A stretch of DNA of 35,268 nucleotides from Janthinobacterium sp. GW458P (GCF_002127585.1 NZ_NEGZ01000011.1:66565-101832); one strand, 5' to 3'; positions 18,918 through 28,117 are shown, counted from the stretch's first letter. Numbers and translations: made by a program. The notes: generated by a model not told the origin, from the letters alone.

Positions 18918-18940
18918 AAAAAACACCAGCAGCGCTGGCG
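18918..18940 (-). terminator. Intrinsic terminator after the MFS gene
   Basis: On the minus strand the sequence CGCCAGC-GCT-GCTGGTG forms a 7-base-pair stem with one G-T pair and is followed at once by six T. It lies 17 bases after the exporter stop and 35 bases before pilC, so pilC likely needs its own promoter. Confidence 0.72.
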
Positions 18941-18956
18941 CCACGCTTGATCTGGC

Positions 18957-20429
18957 TCAGCCCTTTGTGGCTTGTACTTCCGTCTGCACGACAGCCTGGG
19001 CCTTGACGTCGGCCGTCGCTTCCTCGTTGCTTTCCGAACCCTTGCTGATGCTTTCGCCATCGTCGCGGCGCAGGGTCCAGAAGGTCAGCGAGGACAGCAC
19101 GGTCAAAGCGGCCAGCGTGAGGAAAGCGTGGTGCAGCGCCGTGCTCAGCATGGCGCGGTCCGATTGCGGCATGTCGCCCAGGTACCAGCCCGTGATCAGC
19201 GAGCCGAAGGCCAGGCCAAAACTCATCGACAGTTGCTGCATGGAACTGGCGATGGTGCTGGCCATGCTGGAATCGCTATTGTCGACGTCGGCATACGCGA
19301 TGGTGTTCATGCTGGAAAACTGCAGCGAATTGAAAAAGCCCAGGCACAGGCTGATGGCGACGATCATGTATAGGGGCGTGCCCACGCCCACCAGCGAAAA
19401 CATGGCGATGGTGATGCCGATGAGCACTGTGTTGACGATCAGCACCTGGCGATAGCCGAAGCGGGCCAGCACGCGCGCGGAAATGAATTTCATGCCCATG
19501 GCGGCCGCTGCCGACGGCATCATCAGCAAGCCCGACTGCCAGGCGGGCAAGCCCAGGCCCAGCTGGTACAGCAGCGGCAGCAGGAAGGGCAGGCCGCCCA
19601 CGCCCAGGCGCGTGACGAAGCCGCCCACCACCGAGACGCGGAAGGTGCGGATCTTGAACAGGGTCAGGCGCAGCAGCGGGTGCAGCACTTCGCTCGAATG
19701 CCAGGCATACGCGGCCAGCAGGCTGATGGAGATGAACAGCAGCACGGCGGCCGAGGTGGGGTCGATCTTGTGCTCGCCGAATATTTCCAGCAGCCAAGAC
19801 AGCAAGGCGATGCCCGTGCCGAACAGCACCAGGCCGATCAGGTCCAGCGGGCGCGGCTTGTCGCCGTAGTAGTCGGGCATGTAGCGGTGCGCCAGGTACA
19901 GCGCCGCCAGGCCCACGGGTACGTTGACGAAGAAAATCTCGCGCCACGACAGCCAGTGCACGATCAATCCACCCACGGTGGGGCCCAGCAGGGGGCCGAT
20001 CAGGGCGGGGATGATGACGAAATTCATGGCCGCCAGCAATTGTGACTTGGGAAAGGTGCGGATGATGGTCAGCCTGCCCACCGGCATCATCATGGCCGCG
20101 CCCACGCCCTGCAGCAGCCGCGCCGCCACCAGCATCGGCGAATTGACGGACAGGCCGCACAGGATGGAGGCAATGGTGAAGATGGCAACAGCGGCGGAAA
20201 ACACGCGCCGCGTGCCGAAGCGGTCGGCCATCCAGCCGCTGATGGGAATGCACACGGCCAGGCTCAGGATATAGCTGGTGACGACGGCTTTCAGGCTCAG
20301 CGGCGTCACGTGCAGGCTGGCAGCCATGGCGGGAATGGCGGTGTTGACAATGGTGGAGTCGAGTTGCTCCATGAACAGGGCGGTGGCGACCACCCAGGGA
20401 AGGTAGCTTTTAATCGGGGAACTGGTCAT
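18957..20429 (-). CDS. MFS exporter, DHA2 (EmrB/QacA, HsrA/MdtD-like) family
   Basis: The 490-residue product is a 14-helix-type drug:proton antiporter of the inner membrane. It has the early membrane motif FMEQLDSTIVNTAIPAM, the motif-A loop GWMADRFGTRRVF, the R in RLLQGVGAAMMMP (motif B) and motif C IGPLLGPTVGG, typical of exporters. The N-terminus resembles E. coli HsrA/MdtD more than EmrB. No membrane-fusion partner gene is adjacent. The last 40 or so residues are hydrophilic and Gln/Glu-rich. The start has only a weak ribosome-binding site. Expression may be controlled by a 22-base inverted repeat in the upstream gap; no regulator gene lies next to it. The substrate is unknown. Confidence 0.88.
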   Translation of the reverse strand: MTSSPIKSYLPWVVATALFMEQLDSTIVNTAIPAMAASLHVTPLSLKAVVTSYILSLAVCIPISGWMADRFGTRRVFSAAVAIFTIASILCGLSVNSPMLVAARLLQGVGAAMMMPVGRLTIIRTFPKSQLLAAMNFVIIPALIGPLLGPTVGGLIVHWLSWREIFFVNVPVGLAALYLAHRYMPDYYGDKPRPLDLIGLVLFGTGIALLSWLLEIFGEHKIDPTSAAVLLFISISLLAAYAWHSSEVLHPLLRLTLFKIRTFRVSVVGGFVTRLGVGGLPFLLPLLYQLGLGLPAWQSGLLMMPSAAAAMGMKFISARVLARFGYRQVLIVNTVLIGITIAMFSLVGVGTPLYMIVAISLCLGFFNSLQFSSMNTIAYADVDNSDSSMASTIASSMQQLSMSFGLAFGSLITGWYLGDMPQSDRAMLSTALHHAFLTLAALTVLSSLTFWTLRRDDGESISKGSESNEEATADVKAQAVVQTEVQATKG

Positions 20430-20541
20430 GGATGCGAGCCTGGGGAGGAGAAACGGAGCCGACAGTGCGGTGGATTGTCACATAAATGGCGCTGGCGTGC
20501 CGCCCGCGCTGTCCATTTCGCCCTCGTATCGACGGAATAGT

Positions 20542-20563
20542 CCATGGAACATTTGTTCTATGG
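20542..20563. promoter_or_regulatory. 22-base inverted repeat, operator candidate
   Basis: CCATgGAACA-TT-TGTTCtATGG pairs at nine of ten positions about its centre. It lies in the 208-base divergent region between the MFS exporter and the lipoprotein gene. Length and symmetry suit a TetR- or MarR-type dimer site. No regulator gene is in the neighbourhood. Confidence 0.5.
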
Positions 20564-20637
20564 CAATAGATCCCAGGCACGGCTAGCATGTGTTTCCTGA
20601 CATCTCCGGTCTCTTCCTTCCTGAAAAGTTACCTCAA

Positions 20638-21795
20638 ATGAAAAATGTACTTACGTTTCTTGTCCTGGGCGCGGCCCTGTCCGCATGTGGCGGCGGCAGC
20701 GGTGGCGGCGCGCCTGAGACACCGGCGACGCCGCCGGTCGTGGTGACGCCACCCGTTACCCCCGCTGACAGCGTGACGCTGGCGTCGGAAGCCGTGGCCA
20801 AAGAGGCCGGCCTGAACGTCATTGCCGGCGCCGGCGCCGATGAAAGCGTCTATGACGTGGCTGCCGATATCGGCGACACCTGGCGCATCACGTTTGACCG
20901 CGTCAAGAAAACCTATGCCATCCGTGTCCTGTCGACGCAGTTCGGCTTGAGCGACCGCAGCGGTACGTTCAGCGCTACCACCGCCGGCAATCTCACCACC
21001 TACACGGCAACGGATTTCAGCGTCACCGTCGATGCGCGCACGCGTCTTCTGTCGGGCAATATCAAGCTGGGTAACATGGCGTCGACCGTCAGCGGCACCG
21101 GCTACACGGTGGGCGATGTCGCCCGGCTGGCCGGCAGCTATATTTTCCTGGGCGCCATGCGCAACGCATCGAATGGCGCTGACCGTTTCAATCCGAAAGG
21201 CAGTTTCAGGATCGCTGCCGACGGAGCGGCCCGACTGTGCAATGGCGGTGTTTTCGATGCCCAGGGCGTCTGCTCGGCCGTGCCGGGCTTGCCGCCGCCG
21301 GAAGGCGCGGATTTGACGCTGGTCAAGGATGCGAAGAACGGCTTGCTTGTCGCCCGCCAGGGCGGCCAGGACTTCGGCATCGTGCACGTGCATGCGGGGG
21401 ACCGGGGGCTGGCGCTGTTCATCGACCGCTATAGCCGGAACCAGGAAAATGTCCTGCGCGTGGGTACCATCGTGGCGGCCAAGCAACAGAAGATTGGCAC
21501 AGAAATCAATGGCAGCTATGCGTGCGCGGAGCAGGGCGGCACGACGGGCAAGATCGATATCGCCGGCAATGTGGCGACCATCACGAACAATGCCAGCGGC
21601 AAGGTACACGGGGAAAACGTGAGCTTGAACAAGCTGGGCACGGGGTCCCAGGCCGTCGAATTCGACGGCGTCGCCGTATTCAAGGACCCGGCCGACGCGC
21701 TGGCCGATTACGCGATGTTCATGCCCGTCTCGTCGAGCATGGCGGTGCAGTTCTCGACCGACCGCTCCTTCCTGACGAGCTGCCTGAAAAAGTAA
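20638..21795 (+). CDS. Lipoprotein of unknown function
   Basis: I do not recognise this 385-residue protein. It begins with a short signal MKNVLTFLVLGAALSAC whose lipobox LSAC places the lipidated cysteine at 17. A Gly-rich then Pro/Thr-rich linker follows (GGGSGGGAPETPATPP..VTPP), as in many surface-tethered betaproteobacterial lipoproteins. The remainder looks beta-rich. Four further cysteines (in LCNGG, GVCSA, YACAEQ and TSCLKK) may form two disulfides after export. The start at 20638 is set by the signal peptide; an in-frame GTG at 20590 would add residues before it. It is divergent from the MFS exporter and ends three bases before the convergent cobQ, without a terminator. Confidence 0.75.
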   Translation: MKNVLTFLVLGAALSACGGGSGGGAPETPATPPVVVTPPVTPADSVTLASEAVAKEAGLNVIAGAGADESVYDVAADIGDTWRITFDRVKKTYAIRVLSTQFGLSDRSGTFSATTAGNLTTYTATDFSVTVDARTRLLSGNIKLGNMASTVSGTGYTVGDVARLAGSYIFLGAMRNASNGADRFNPKGSFRIAADGAARLCNGGVFDAQGVCSAVPGLPPPEGADLTLVKDAKNGLLVARQGGQDFGIVHVHAGDRGLALFIDRYSRNQENVLRVGTIVAAKQQKIGTEINGSYACAEQGGTTGKIDIAGNVATITNNASGKVHGENVSLNKLGTGSQAVEFDGVAVFKDPADALADYAMFMPVSSSMAVQFSTDRSFLTSCLKK

Positions 21796-21798
21796 AGC

Positions 21799-23253
21799 CT
21801 AGCGCGGGAGTGCGTCGAGCGCCGCCAGCAGCGGAAGCGTCGCGTCGGCGATGCGCTCCAGGCTGGCCTCGCGCAGGGCGGCGGTGTCCACCGTGTGCAC
21901 CGAGTCCAGCCCGGCCCAGCGCAGCAGCGCCGAACACGCGGCGGGCGTGTCGAACATGCCGTGCAAATAGCTGCCCAGGATTTGCCCGTCACCCGATACG
22001 GCGCCTTCCGGCCGGCCGTCGATGACGAAGGCCGGCTGCCGCAATGCGGTGCCATGCGACACGCCCATGTGGATTTCATAGCCGGCCACGGGCGCGTCTG
22101 CCGCGCCGGCAAATGCGCAATGGCCGCTCACCTGTTGCAGGCGTTTGTCCGTCGTCAGATCCGTCAGCATATCGAGCAGGCCCAGTGCCTTTGACTCTCC
22201 CGCCGCGCCTTCCACGCCCAGCGGATCGCGCACGCTTTGCCCCAGCATCTGGAAGCCGCCGCAGATGCCGAGCACCTTGCCGCCGTAGCGCAGGTGCTTG
22301 GCCAGGTAGGCGGGCCAGCCCTGCTGCTGCAGCCAGGCCAGGTCGCCGCGCGTGTTCTTGCTGCCGGGCAGGATCACCAGGTCGGCAGGGGGAATCGGTT
22401 GCCCTTGCTGGATGAATTGCAGGTCGATGCCAGGGTGGGCGCGCAGGGCGTCCACATCCGTGTGGTTGCTGATGCGCGGCAGTTGCGGCACCACCACCTT
22501 GAAGGCGCCCCGTTCGGTCTGCATGGCTTCGACCGCATCTTCCGCATCGAGGAACAGGCCTTGCAGATAGGGCAGCACGGCCAGCACGGGCTTGCCCGTC
22601 TGCTGTTCCAGCCACTCGATGCCGGGCGCAAGCAGCGAGATGTCGCCGCGGAAGCGGTTGATGACGAAGCCGATGATGCGCGCGCGCTCGCTGTCGGACA
22701 GGCAGGCCAGGGTGCCGATGATGTGGGCGAAGACGCCGCCCCGGTCGATGTCGGCGACGAGGATCACGGGGCAGTCGACGGCTTCGGCAAAGCCCATGTT
22801 GGCGATGTCGCGCGCGCGCAGGTTGACTTCGGCGGGGCTGCCCGCGCCTTCGACGACGACGGCGTCGTACTGCTGGCGCAGGCGCGCATACGACTCCAGC
22901 ACGGCGCCCATGGCGATGGTTTTATACTGTTGGTAATCGCGCGCATCCATTTCGGCGCGCACCTTGCCGTGGATGATTACCTGCGCACCCGTGTTCGAGG
23001 ACGGTTTTAGTAGTACCGGATTCATGTCCGTGTGCGGCGCAATGCCGCAGGCCAGCGCCTGCAGCGCCTGGGCGCGGCCGATCTCGCCGCCGTCCGCTGT
23101 CACGGCGCTGTTCAAGGCCATGTTTTGCGGCTTGAACGGCGCCACCGTCACGCCACGGCGCTTCAACAACCGGCACAGGGCTGCCACGACGGTGCTCTTG
23201 CCCGCGTCGGACGTCGTGCCCTGTACCATCAGGGCGGGGAAGGGAAGCTTCAT
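21799..23253 (-). CDS. cobQ: Cobyric acid synthase CobQ
   Basis: CobQ (CbiP) uses glutamine and ATP to amidate side chains b, d, e and g of adenosylcobyrinic acid a,c-diamide, giving adenosylcobyric acid. The 484-residue product has an N-terminal dethiobiotin-synthetase-like ATPase domain (GTTSDAGKS, 12-20; [12 protein letters not shown]) and a C-terminal class I glutaminase domain. Nucleophile C331 is in [11 protein letters not shown] and H431 in YLHGMFD. It is the last gene of the cobalamin series; its ATG overlaps the stop of the preceding gene as ATGA. Confidence 0.96.
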   Translation of the reverse strand: MKLPFPALMVQGTTSDAGKSTVVAALCRLLKRRGVTVAPFKPQNMALNSAVTADGGEIGRAQALQALACGIAPHTDMNPVLLKPSSNTGAQVIIHGKVRAEMDARDYQQYKTIAMGAVLESYARLRQQYDAVVVEGAGSPAEVNLRARDIANMGFAEAVDCPVILVADIDRGGVFAHIIGTLACLSDSERARIIGFVINRFRGDISLLAPGIEWLEQQTGKPVLAVLPYLQGLFLDAEDAVEAMQTERGAFKVVVPQLPRISNHTDVDALRAHPGIDLQFIQQGQPIPPADLVILPGSKNTRGDLAWLQQQGWPAYLAKHLRYGGKVLGICGGFQMLGQSVRDPLGVEGAAGESKALGLLDMLTDLTTDKRLQQVSGHCAFAGAADAPVAGYEIHMGVSHGTALRQPAFVIDGRPEGAVSGDGQILGSYLHGMFDTPAACSALLRWAGLDSVHTVDTAALREASLERIADATLPLLAALDALPR

Positions 23254-24068
23254 GCCTGCTGCTCCTGCAGATGTTGCCAGCGCGCGATGATGTCGCTGAT
23301 CTGGCGCAGCCCTTCGGTAATCGCCGCCGGGCCGGGCGACAGGATGTCGGGCGACTTGATCTCGAACAGCATGTCATTGCGTACGGCGGGAATCGCATCC
23401 CAGCCCGGGCGCGCCGCCAGTTGCGCCGGCTGGAACTTCTTGCCGCACCAGCTGGCGAGGATGATGTCGGGCGCGCGCCGCACCACCTCCCGCGGCTCGG
23501 CGATGATGCGTTCCTTTGCGCCCGGCTGCACGGACAATTCCGGGAAGGCGTCCGCGCCGCCGGCGATGACGATCAATTCCGCTGCCCAGCCGATGCCGCT
23601 CATCAGGGGATCATTCCACTCTTCAAAGTAAATCAAGGGCTTGCGCGTCCAGGCTGCGGCGCGGGCGCGGGCGGCGGCGATGTCGGCGCGCAGGCTGGCG
23701 ACGAGCTCGCGGCCTGCCTCCTCGCGCTGGACCAGCGCGGCCAGCACGGCGATCATGCGCAGGATGCCGTCCACCGTGCGCTGGTTAAACTGGTGCACTT
23801 CGATGCCGGCCTTGACCAGGTCGCGGCAAATGTCCGCCTGCATGTCGCAAAAACCGATCACCAGGTCAGGCCGGACGGCCAGGATGCGCTCCAGATTTGA
23901 CGAGGAAAAACCGCTGATCCTGGTTTTTTCCTCGCGTGCGCGGGCCGGGCGCACGGTAAAGCCCGAGATGCCCGCGATGACGTCTTGGGCGCCCAGCGCG
24001 TACAGCGTTTCCACGGCCTCCGTCGACAGGCAGGCGATGCGCTGGTAGTGACTCGCTGCGTGGCTCAT
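23250..24068 (-). CDS. BtuF-like corrinoid-binding protein without signal peptide
   Basis: The 272-residue product has the type III periplasmic-binding-protein fold of BtuF ([28 protein letters not shown] ... [15 protein letters not shown]). Unlike its neighbour BtuF it starts directly with the mature-type sequence, [15 protein letters not shown], and has no signal peptide or lipobox. An upstream reading to 24128 adds only Arg/Ser-rich residues and no signal either. It should therefore stay in the cytoplasm unless a different start is used. Both ends overlap neighbours by ATGA (btuF stop, cobQ start), so it is co-translated. A cytoplasmic corrinoid carrier or sensor is one idea; a relic is another. 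The fold is fairly sure, the role is not. Confidence 0.78.
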   Translation of the reverse strand: MSHAASHYQRIACLSTEAVETLYALGAQDVIAGISGFTVRPARAREEKTRISGFSSSNLERILAVRPDLVIGFCDMQADICRDLVKAGIEVHQFNQRTVDGILRMIAVLAALVQREEAGRELVASLRADIAAARARAAAWTRKPLIYFEEWNDPLMSGIGWAAELIVIAGGADAFPELSVQPGAKERIIAEPREVVRRAPDIILASWCGKKFQPAQLAARPGWDAIPAVRNDMLFEIKSPDILSPGPAAITEGLRQISDIIARWQHLQEQQA

Positions 24069-24976
24069 TGCGCGCCCTTGGCTGCGGGAGCGGTACGGCG
24101 CTGGCGGGCCGCTTCCAGCTGCTCGCACATGGCGGCCGTGCCTTCGATCATGCGCGGACCGGCGCGGTTCAGCAGGTCGCCATTGAGGCGCAGCAGATTA
24201 TTCCTGCGTACGGCCGTCATCGACGGGAAGGCGCGCCACATGGCCAGGCCGCCCTCGCTGCGCGGGTCGCTCTTTTCGCTGGTGCCGAAAATGACTTCCG
24301 GGTCTTCCTGCAGCACGCCTTCCGGCGTGACGACGGGCGCCACCACCTTCATCGCGGCAAACACATTCTGGCCGCCGCAGACGCGCATGGAGTCGCTGAT
24401 GATGCTCGCGCCGCTCAGCGTATACAAAGGTTTGTCCCACACCTGGTAAAACACGCGCACGGGCGGACGCTGCGCATATTGCGCCGTCAGGCTGGCCAGT
24501 TTGGCGCGCAGTTGGGCGGCGGCCGGTTTGGCGATTTTTTCCGTTCCCATCAGCTGGCCCAGGCGCTCCATGCTGTCGGGAATGTCGGCCAGCTTGCGCG
24601 GTTCGCTGTGATAAATCGGCACCTTCAGCTGGCGCAGCATGGCGATCTGGCGCTCGGCGCTGCCGTGCATCCATACGACGATCAGGTCCGGCTTCATGGC
24701 GATGATGCGCTCCATGTCGTACTGGCGGTTGTCGCCCACCTGCGGCAGTTTCTTGGCCGCTTCCGGGTAGTCGCTATAGCTGACGACGCCGGCGATTTTC
24801 TCGCCGCCGCCAGCGGCGAACAGCAGTTCCGTGACGTGCGGCGCCAGTGCCAGTATGCGCTGGGCCGGCTTGGCCATGGTGATGGTATTGCCGTCGTCGT
24901 CGCGCACGGTGATGGCGGCATGCGCCTGCAGCGAGACCAGTCCGGCCAGCAGTAGCGATATTTTCAGGATTTTCAT
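24065..24976 (-). CDS. btuF: Periplasmic vitamin B12-binding protein BtuF
   Basis: BtuF captures corrinoids in the periplasm and delivers them to BtuCD. The 303-residue product begins with a classic signal peptide, MKILKISLLLAGLVSLQAHA, cleaved after AHA at about residue 20. The Fe/B12-binding fold follows (RILALAPHVTELLFAAGGGEKIAGVVSYSDYPEAAKKLPQVGD), with a conserved Glu-bearing region for docking to the permease. GGAAG lies five bases before the ATG at 24976. The start overlaps the stop of the decarboxylase gene by ATGA, and its stop overlaps the start of the signal-less paralogue. Confidence 0.9.
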   Translation of the reverse strand: MKILKISLLLAGLVSLQAHAAITVRDDDGNTITMAKPAQRILALAPHVTELLFAAGGGEKIAGVVSYSDYPEAAKKLPQVGDNRQYDMERIIAMKPDLIVVWMHGSAERQIAMLRQLKVPIYHSEPRKLADIPDSMERLGQLMGTEKIAKPAAAQLRAKLASLTAQYAQRPPVRVFYQVWDKPLYTLSGASIISDSMRVCGGQNVFAAMKVVAPVVTPEGVLQEDPEVIFGTSEKSDPRSEGGLAMWRAFPSMTAVRRNNLLRLNGDLLNRAGPRMIEGTAAMCEQLEAARQRRTAPAAKGAQ

Positions 24977-25959
24977 GTGTGCTTCCATGTAGTGAGGGCC
25001 TGCTGCAGGCGCAGCCAGGCGTGTTCGTCGGGGGGCAGGCCCAGGCGGGTGCCGTGGGCGGCGTGGCGGAACAGGCGCACCCAGATGCCAGATTCCGCCA
25101 TGTGGCGCCAGAGCGCCTCGGCGCGTGCTTCCGGCCACCACTGGAACAGCGCCGTGCCGCTGCTGGCAATGCCGTGCGCGGCCAGCAGCTGGCGCAGGCG
25201 GGCGCCTTCGCCGCGCAGGCGCTCGCGCATGGCGTCCTGCCAGTGCGTGTCCGTCAGGGCCGCCAGCGCTACCTGCTGCGCCGGGCCGCTGACGTTCCAC
25301 GGTCCCAGCATGTCGGCCAGCTGTGCCAGCAGCGCGGGATGGGCGGCGACAAAGCCCAGGCGCAGACCCGCCAGGCCAAAGAATTTACCCACCGAGCGCA
25401 GCACGATCAGACCCGGCTGGCCCGAGTGCGGCCCCAGGCTGACTGGCGCTTCCGTATCGCCAAACGCTTCATCGACCACCAGCCAGCCGCCGCGCGCGGC
25501 CAGCTGGCCCGCCCATGCCAGCAGCAGTTCGGGGGCGATGCGCTCGCCCGTGGGATTGTTCGGATTGCAGACGACCATCACGTCGCAGCTGTCCGCGGCC
25601 TCGGCCAGCTGCGCATATGGTACTTGCCGCAATTGGTGGCCGTGCTGGCCCCAGTGGTGTGCGTGTTCCGCGTAGGACGGTGCGGCCACCACCACGCGCG
25701 ATGGCGCGCGCAGCCGGGGCAGGGCCTGGATGGCGGCCTGTGTGCCTGCGACGGGCAGCATGGCAGGCGCGTCGTAGTACGCGCAGGCGGCAGCCGCCAG
25801 CGCGGGATCGGCTTCCGGCAGCCGGTGCCAGGCGTTGGCGTCGGGTGCTGGCGCTGCATACCAGTGCGGATTGATGCCGGTCGACAGGTCGATCCAGTCT
25901 TCCAGGGGCCGGCCATACGCGCGCGCGGCGTCGCGCAGGTTGCCGCCATGTTCAAGCAA
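24973..25959 (-). CDS. cobD: Threonine-phosphate decarboxylase (CobD of Salmonella, CobC of Pseudomonas)
   Basis: This PLP enzyme of aminotransferase class I/II makes (R)-1-amino-2-propanol phosphate, the linker between the corrin ring and the lower ligand. The 328-residue product begins LEHGGNLRDAARAYG, the normal family start, from a TTG codon at 25959 with GAGGGG eight bases upstream. CNPNNPTG (131-138) and VVDEAFGD (161-168) are PLP-site motifs and K192 in SVGKFFGLAGLRLGF forms the Schiff base. It overlaps the end of cbiB by eight bases; CbiB uses its product. The symbol follows Salmonella use and must not be confused with the CbiB-type cobD of Pseudomonas. Confidence 0.9.
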   Translation of the reverse strand: MLEHGGNLRDAARAYGRPLEDWIDLSTGINPHWYAAPAPDANAWHRLPEADPALAAAACAYYDAPAMLPVAGTQAAIQALPRLRAPSRVVVAAPSYAEHAHHWGQHGHQLRQVPYAQLAEAADSCDVMVVCNPNNPTGERIAPELLLAWAGQLAARGGWLVVDEAFGDTEAPVSLGPHSGQPGLIVLRSVGKFFGLAGLRLGFVAAHPALLAQLADMLGPWNVSGPAQQVALAALTDTHWQDAMRERLRGEGARLRQLLAAHGIASSGTALFQWWPEARAEALWRHMAESGIWVRLFRHAAHGTRLGLPPDEHAWLRLQQALTTWKHT

Positions 25960-26905
25960 GGTATTTTCCCCTCAAGTAGTACAGCCCGGCCAGCAGGGCC
26001 ACCAAGATCAGCCACAGCACTGCCGTCTCGGCCACCAGGCGCCAGGCGCGGTCGATGTCGCGCGCTTCGGCGGGACGGCCGGCGCCCAGCGGCGGGCGGC
26101 GTTCCAGCTCGCCGTCATAGATGGCGTCGCCACCAAGAGCCAGGCCCAGGGCGCCGGCGCCGCTGGCCATCACGGGACCCGCATTCGGGCTGCCCCAGGC
26201 GGGGGCCTGGCTGCGCCAGCAGTGCCATGCGCGCTTCTTGTCCGCCATGCTCTTGCCCAGCAAGACATACGACAGGGCCGTCAGGCGCGCCGGCAGGTAA
26301 TTGAGGATGTCGTCGATGCGCGCGGCGCAGCAGCCGAACCAGTCGTAGCGCGCATTGCGGTAGCCCCACATGGCATCGAGGGTATTGGCCAGCCTGAAGA
26401 GCACGGCGCCGGGGCCGCCCGCCACGGCAAACCAGAACAGGGTGCCGAAGACGGCGTCGTTGCCGTTTTCCAGCAGGGATTCCGTGCTGGCCTTGGCCAG
26501 GCTGGCCGCATCGGCGTTGGCCGTGTCGCGGCTGACGATGCGCGCCGTCAGCAGGCGCGCGTTGTCCAGGTCGTCGATGGCCAGGGCATCGGCGATCGGC
26601 TGGTTGTGGTCACGCAGGCTGCGCAGGCCCAGGCACAGATACAGCAAAAAAACGTGCAGCGCCGCACCCGAGAGGCCGCACAGCCAGCAGGCAGCATAGC
26701 TGATGGGCAGCACGGCCAGCGTCCATGCCAGCGCGCCGCGCAGAAAACGCCCACGGCCCCGGTTCAACCGGCGCTCCAGCGCGCTGGCGAGGCGGCCAAA
26801 ACCCACCAGCGGATGCCAGCGGCGCGTTTCTCCCAGCAGCATGTCGAGCAGCACGCCGGCCGTCATCAGGGCGGCCAGCATGGGCAGCGACAGGCCGCTC
26901 AGCAT
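25952..26905 (-). CDS. cbiB: Adenosylcobinamide-phosphate synthase CbiB
   Basis: CbiB (CobD in Pseudomonas naming) joins aminopropanol phosphate to adenosylcobyric acid in the inner membrane. The 317-residue product has several hydrophobic helices and the family blocks LLGETRRWHPLVGFGRLASALE near the N-terminus, STESLLENGNDAVFGTLFWF, and DDILNYLPARLTAL. The ATG at 26905 overlaps the cobU end by seven bases, and an extension to 26962 has no support. It overlaps the decarboxylase gene downstream, so successive pathway enzymes are translationally linked. Confidence 0.93.
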   Translation of the reverse strand: MLSGLSLPMLAALMTAGVLLDMLLGETRRWHPLVGFGRLASALERRLNRGRGRFLRGALAWTLAVLPISYAACWLCGLSGAALHVFLLYLCLGLRSLRDHNQPIADALAIDDLDNARLLTARIVSRDTANADAASLAKASTESLLENGNDAVFGTLFWFAVAGGPGAVLFRLANTLDAMWGYRNARYDWFGCCAARIDDILNYLPARLTALSYVLLGKSMADKKRAWHCWRSQAPAWGSPNAGPVMASGAGALGLALGGDAIYDGELERRPPLGAGRPAEARDIDRAWRLVAETAVLWLILVALLAGLYYLRGKYLA

Positions 26906-27465
26906 GGGCCGCCTTTCAGGTGCAGGGGCAGGCCGGCGGCGATAAAGACAACCTTGTCGCACACGGCCGCCACGGCCTGGTTCAAGCGGCCCGCTTCATC
27001 GGTGAAGCAGCGCGAGATGGCGCCGTAGGGCACGATGCCCATGCCCACTTCGTTCGAGACGAGCACAAGGTTGCAGCCGGTGTCTTCGATTTCGGCCAGC
27101 GCGTACAGCAGATGCGCGCGCTCGCTGTGGAACAGCTCCGGCAGGACGATGTCGCCCACGTCCGGATATGTCTCGCCGCTGGAAAACATCAGATTCGTCA
27201 GCCACAGGGTCAGGCAGTCGACCAGCAGCAGGCGGCCGGGCCGTGCCTGCCGAAGGATGGCGTCGCCCAGCCGCAGCGGCTCTTCCACAGTGACCCATTC
27301 TGCCGGTCGCTGCGCCCGGTGATGCGTGATGCGCGCGGCCATCTCGCCGTCGCCCGCCTGCGCGGTGGCGATGTAGATCACCTCCTTGCCGGACTCGCGG
27401 GCCAGCTTTTCCGCATGGGCGCTCTTGCCGGAACGGGCGCCGCCGAAGACCAGGGTGCGCGTCAT
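26899..27465 (-). CDS. cobU: Adenosylcobinamide kinase / phosphate guanylyltransferase CobU
   Basis: CobU (CobP) phosphorylates adenosylcobinamide when needed and adds GMP from GTP to give adenosylcobinamide-GDP. The 188-residue product has the P-loop GGARSGKS (8-15) near its N-terminus. ITHHRAQRP contains H48/H49, the region of the guanylylated histidine in Salmonella CobU, and LVDCLTLWLTN is the Walker B strand. The start at 27465 is preferred because the P-loop is then at the usual distance. Seven bases separate it from cobO upstream. Confidence 0.94.
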   Translation of the reverse strand: MTRTLVFGGARSGKSAHAEKLARESGKEVIYIATAQAGDGEMAARITHHRAQRPAEWVTVEEPLRLGDAILRQARPGRLLLVDCLTLWLTNLMFSSGETYPDVGDIVLPELFHSERAHLLYALAEIEDTGCNLVLVSNEVGMGIVPYGAISRCFTDEAGRLNQAVAAVCDKVVFIAAGLPLHLKGGPC

Positions 27466-27472
27466 GGCGCTG

Positions 27473-28117
27473 TTACCACTCGGTGCCGATTTGTGCGCCG
27501 ATGCCGGCCGCGTACGCATGCTTGACGACGGCCATCTCGGTGACGGTGTCGGCGATCGCGATCAGTTCGTCGGGCGCGCCACGGCCCGTGATGACCACGT
27601 GCTGCATGGCCGGGCGCTCCAGCAGGTCGGCGATGACCTTGTGCACGTCGAGGTAGTTGTACTTGAGGGCGATATTGAGTTCGTCGAACAGCACCAGACC
27701 GTAGCTTGGGTCGGCCAGGAAGGTCTTCGCCTGCTCCCATGCCAGTTCGGCTTTCTCGATGTCGCGCTCGCGGTTTTGCGTTTCCCAGGTATAGCCTTCG
27801 CCCATCGCATGAAAACTGATTTCATCGGGGAAGCGGCGCAGGAACTTTTCTTCACCGGTCGACATGGCGCCCTTGATGAACTGCACCACGCCCACTTTCA
27901 TGCCGTGGCCCATGGCGCGGATGGCCATGCCGAAGCCGCTCGAACTCTTGCCTTTGCCATTGCCCGTGTTGACGATGATGATGCCGATTTCCTTGTCCGC
28001 CTTGGCGATGGCTGCATCGATGATGGCCTTCTTTCTCTCCATGCGCACGCGGTGGCGCTCGTTTATAGCTGCGGTATTGGCTGCGGTTTCCGCGTCGACG
28101 TGTTTGCTATCGCTCAT
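27473..28117 (-). CDS. cobO: Corrinoid adenosyltransferase CobO/BtuR
   Basis: CobO (BtuR/CobA family) transfers the adenosyl group of ATP to the reduced cobalt of corrinoids. The 214-residue product has the reversed-type P-loop NTGNGKGKSSSGFG (about 50-63), the block VGVVQFIKGAMSTGEE and LVLFDELNIALKYNYLD. It is slightly longer than E. coli BtuR, with a charged N-terminal extension. The ATG overlaps the btuD stop by ATGA. The enzyme is needed early for both import salvage and de novo routes, so it fits next to the transporter genes. Confidence 0.94.
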   Translation of the reverse strand: MSDSKHVDAETAANTAAINERHRVRMERKKAIIDAAIAKADKEIGIIIVNTGNGKGKSSSGFGMAIRAMGHGMKVGVVQFIKGAMSTGEEKFLRRFPDEISFHAMGEGYTWETQNRERDIEKAELAWEQAKTFLADPSYGLVLFDELNIALKYNYLDVHKVIADLLERPAMQHVVITGRGAPDELIAIADTVTEMAVVKHAYAAGIGAQIGTEW

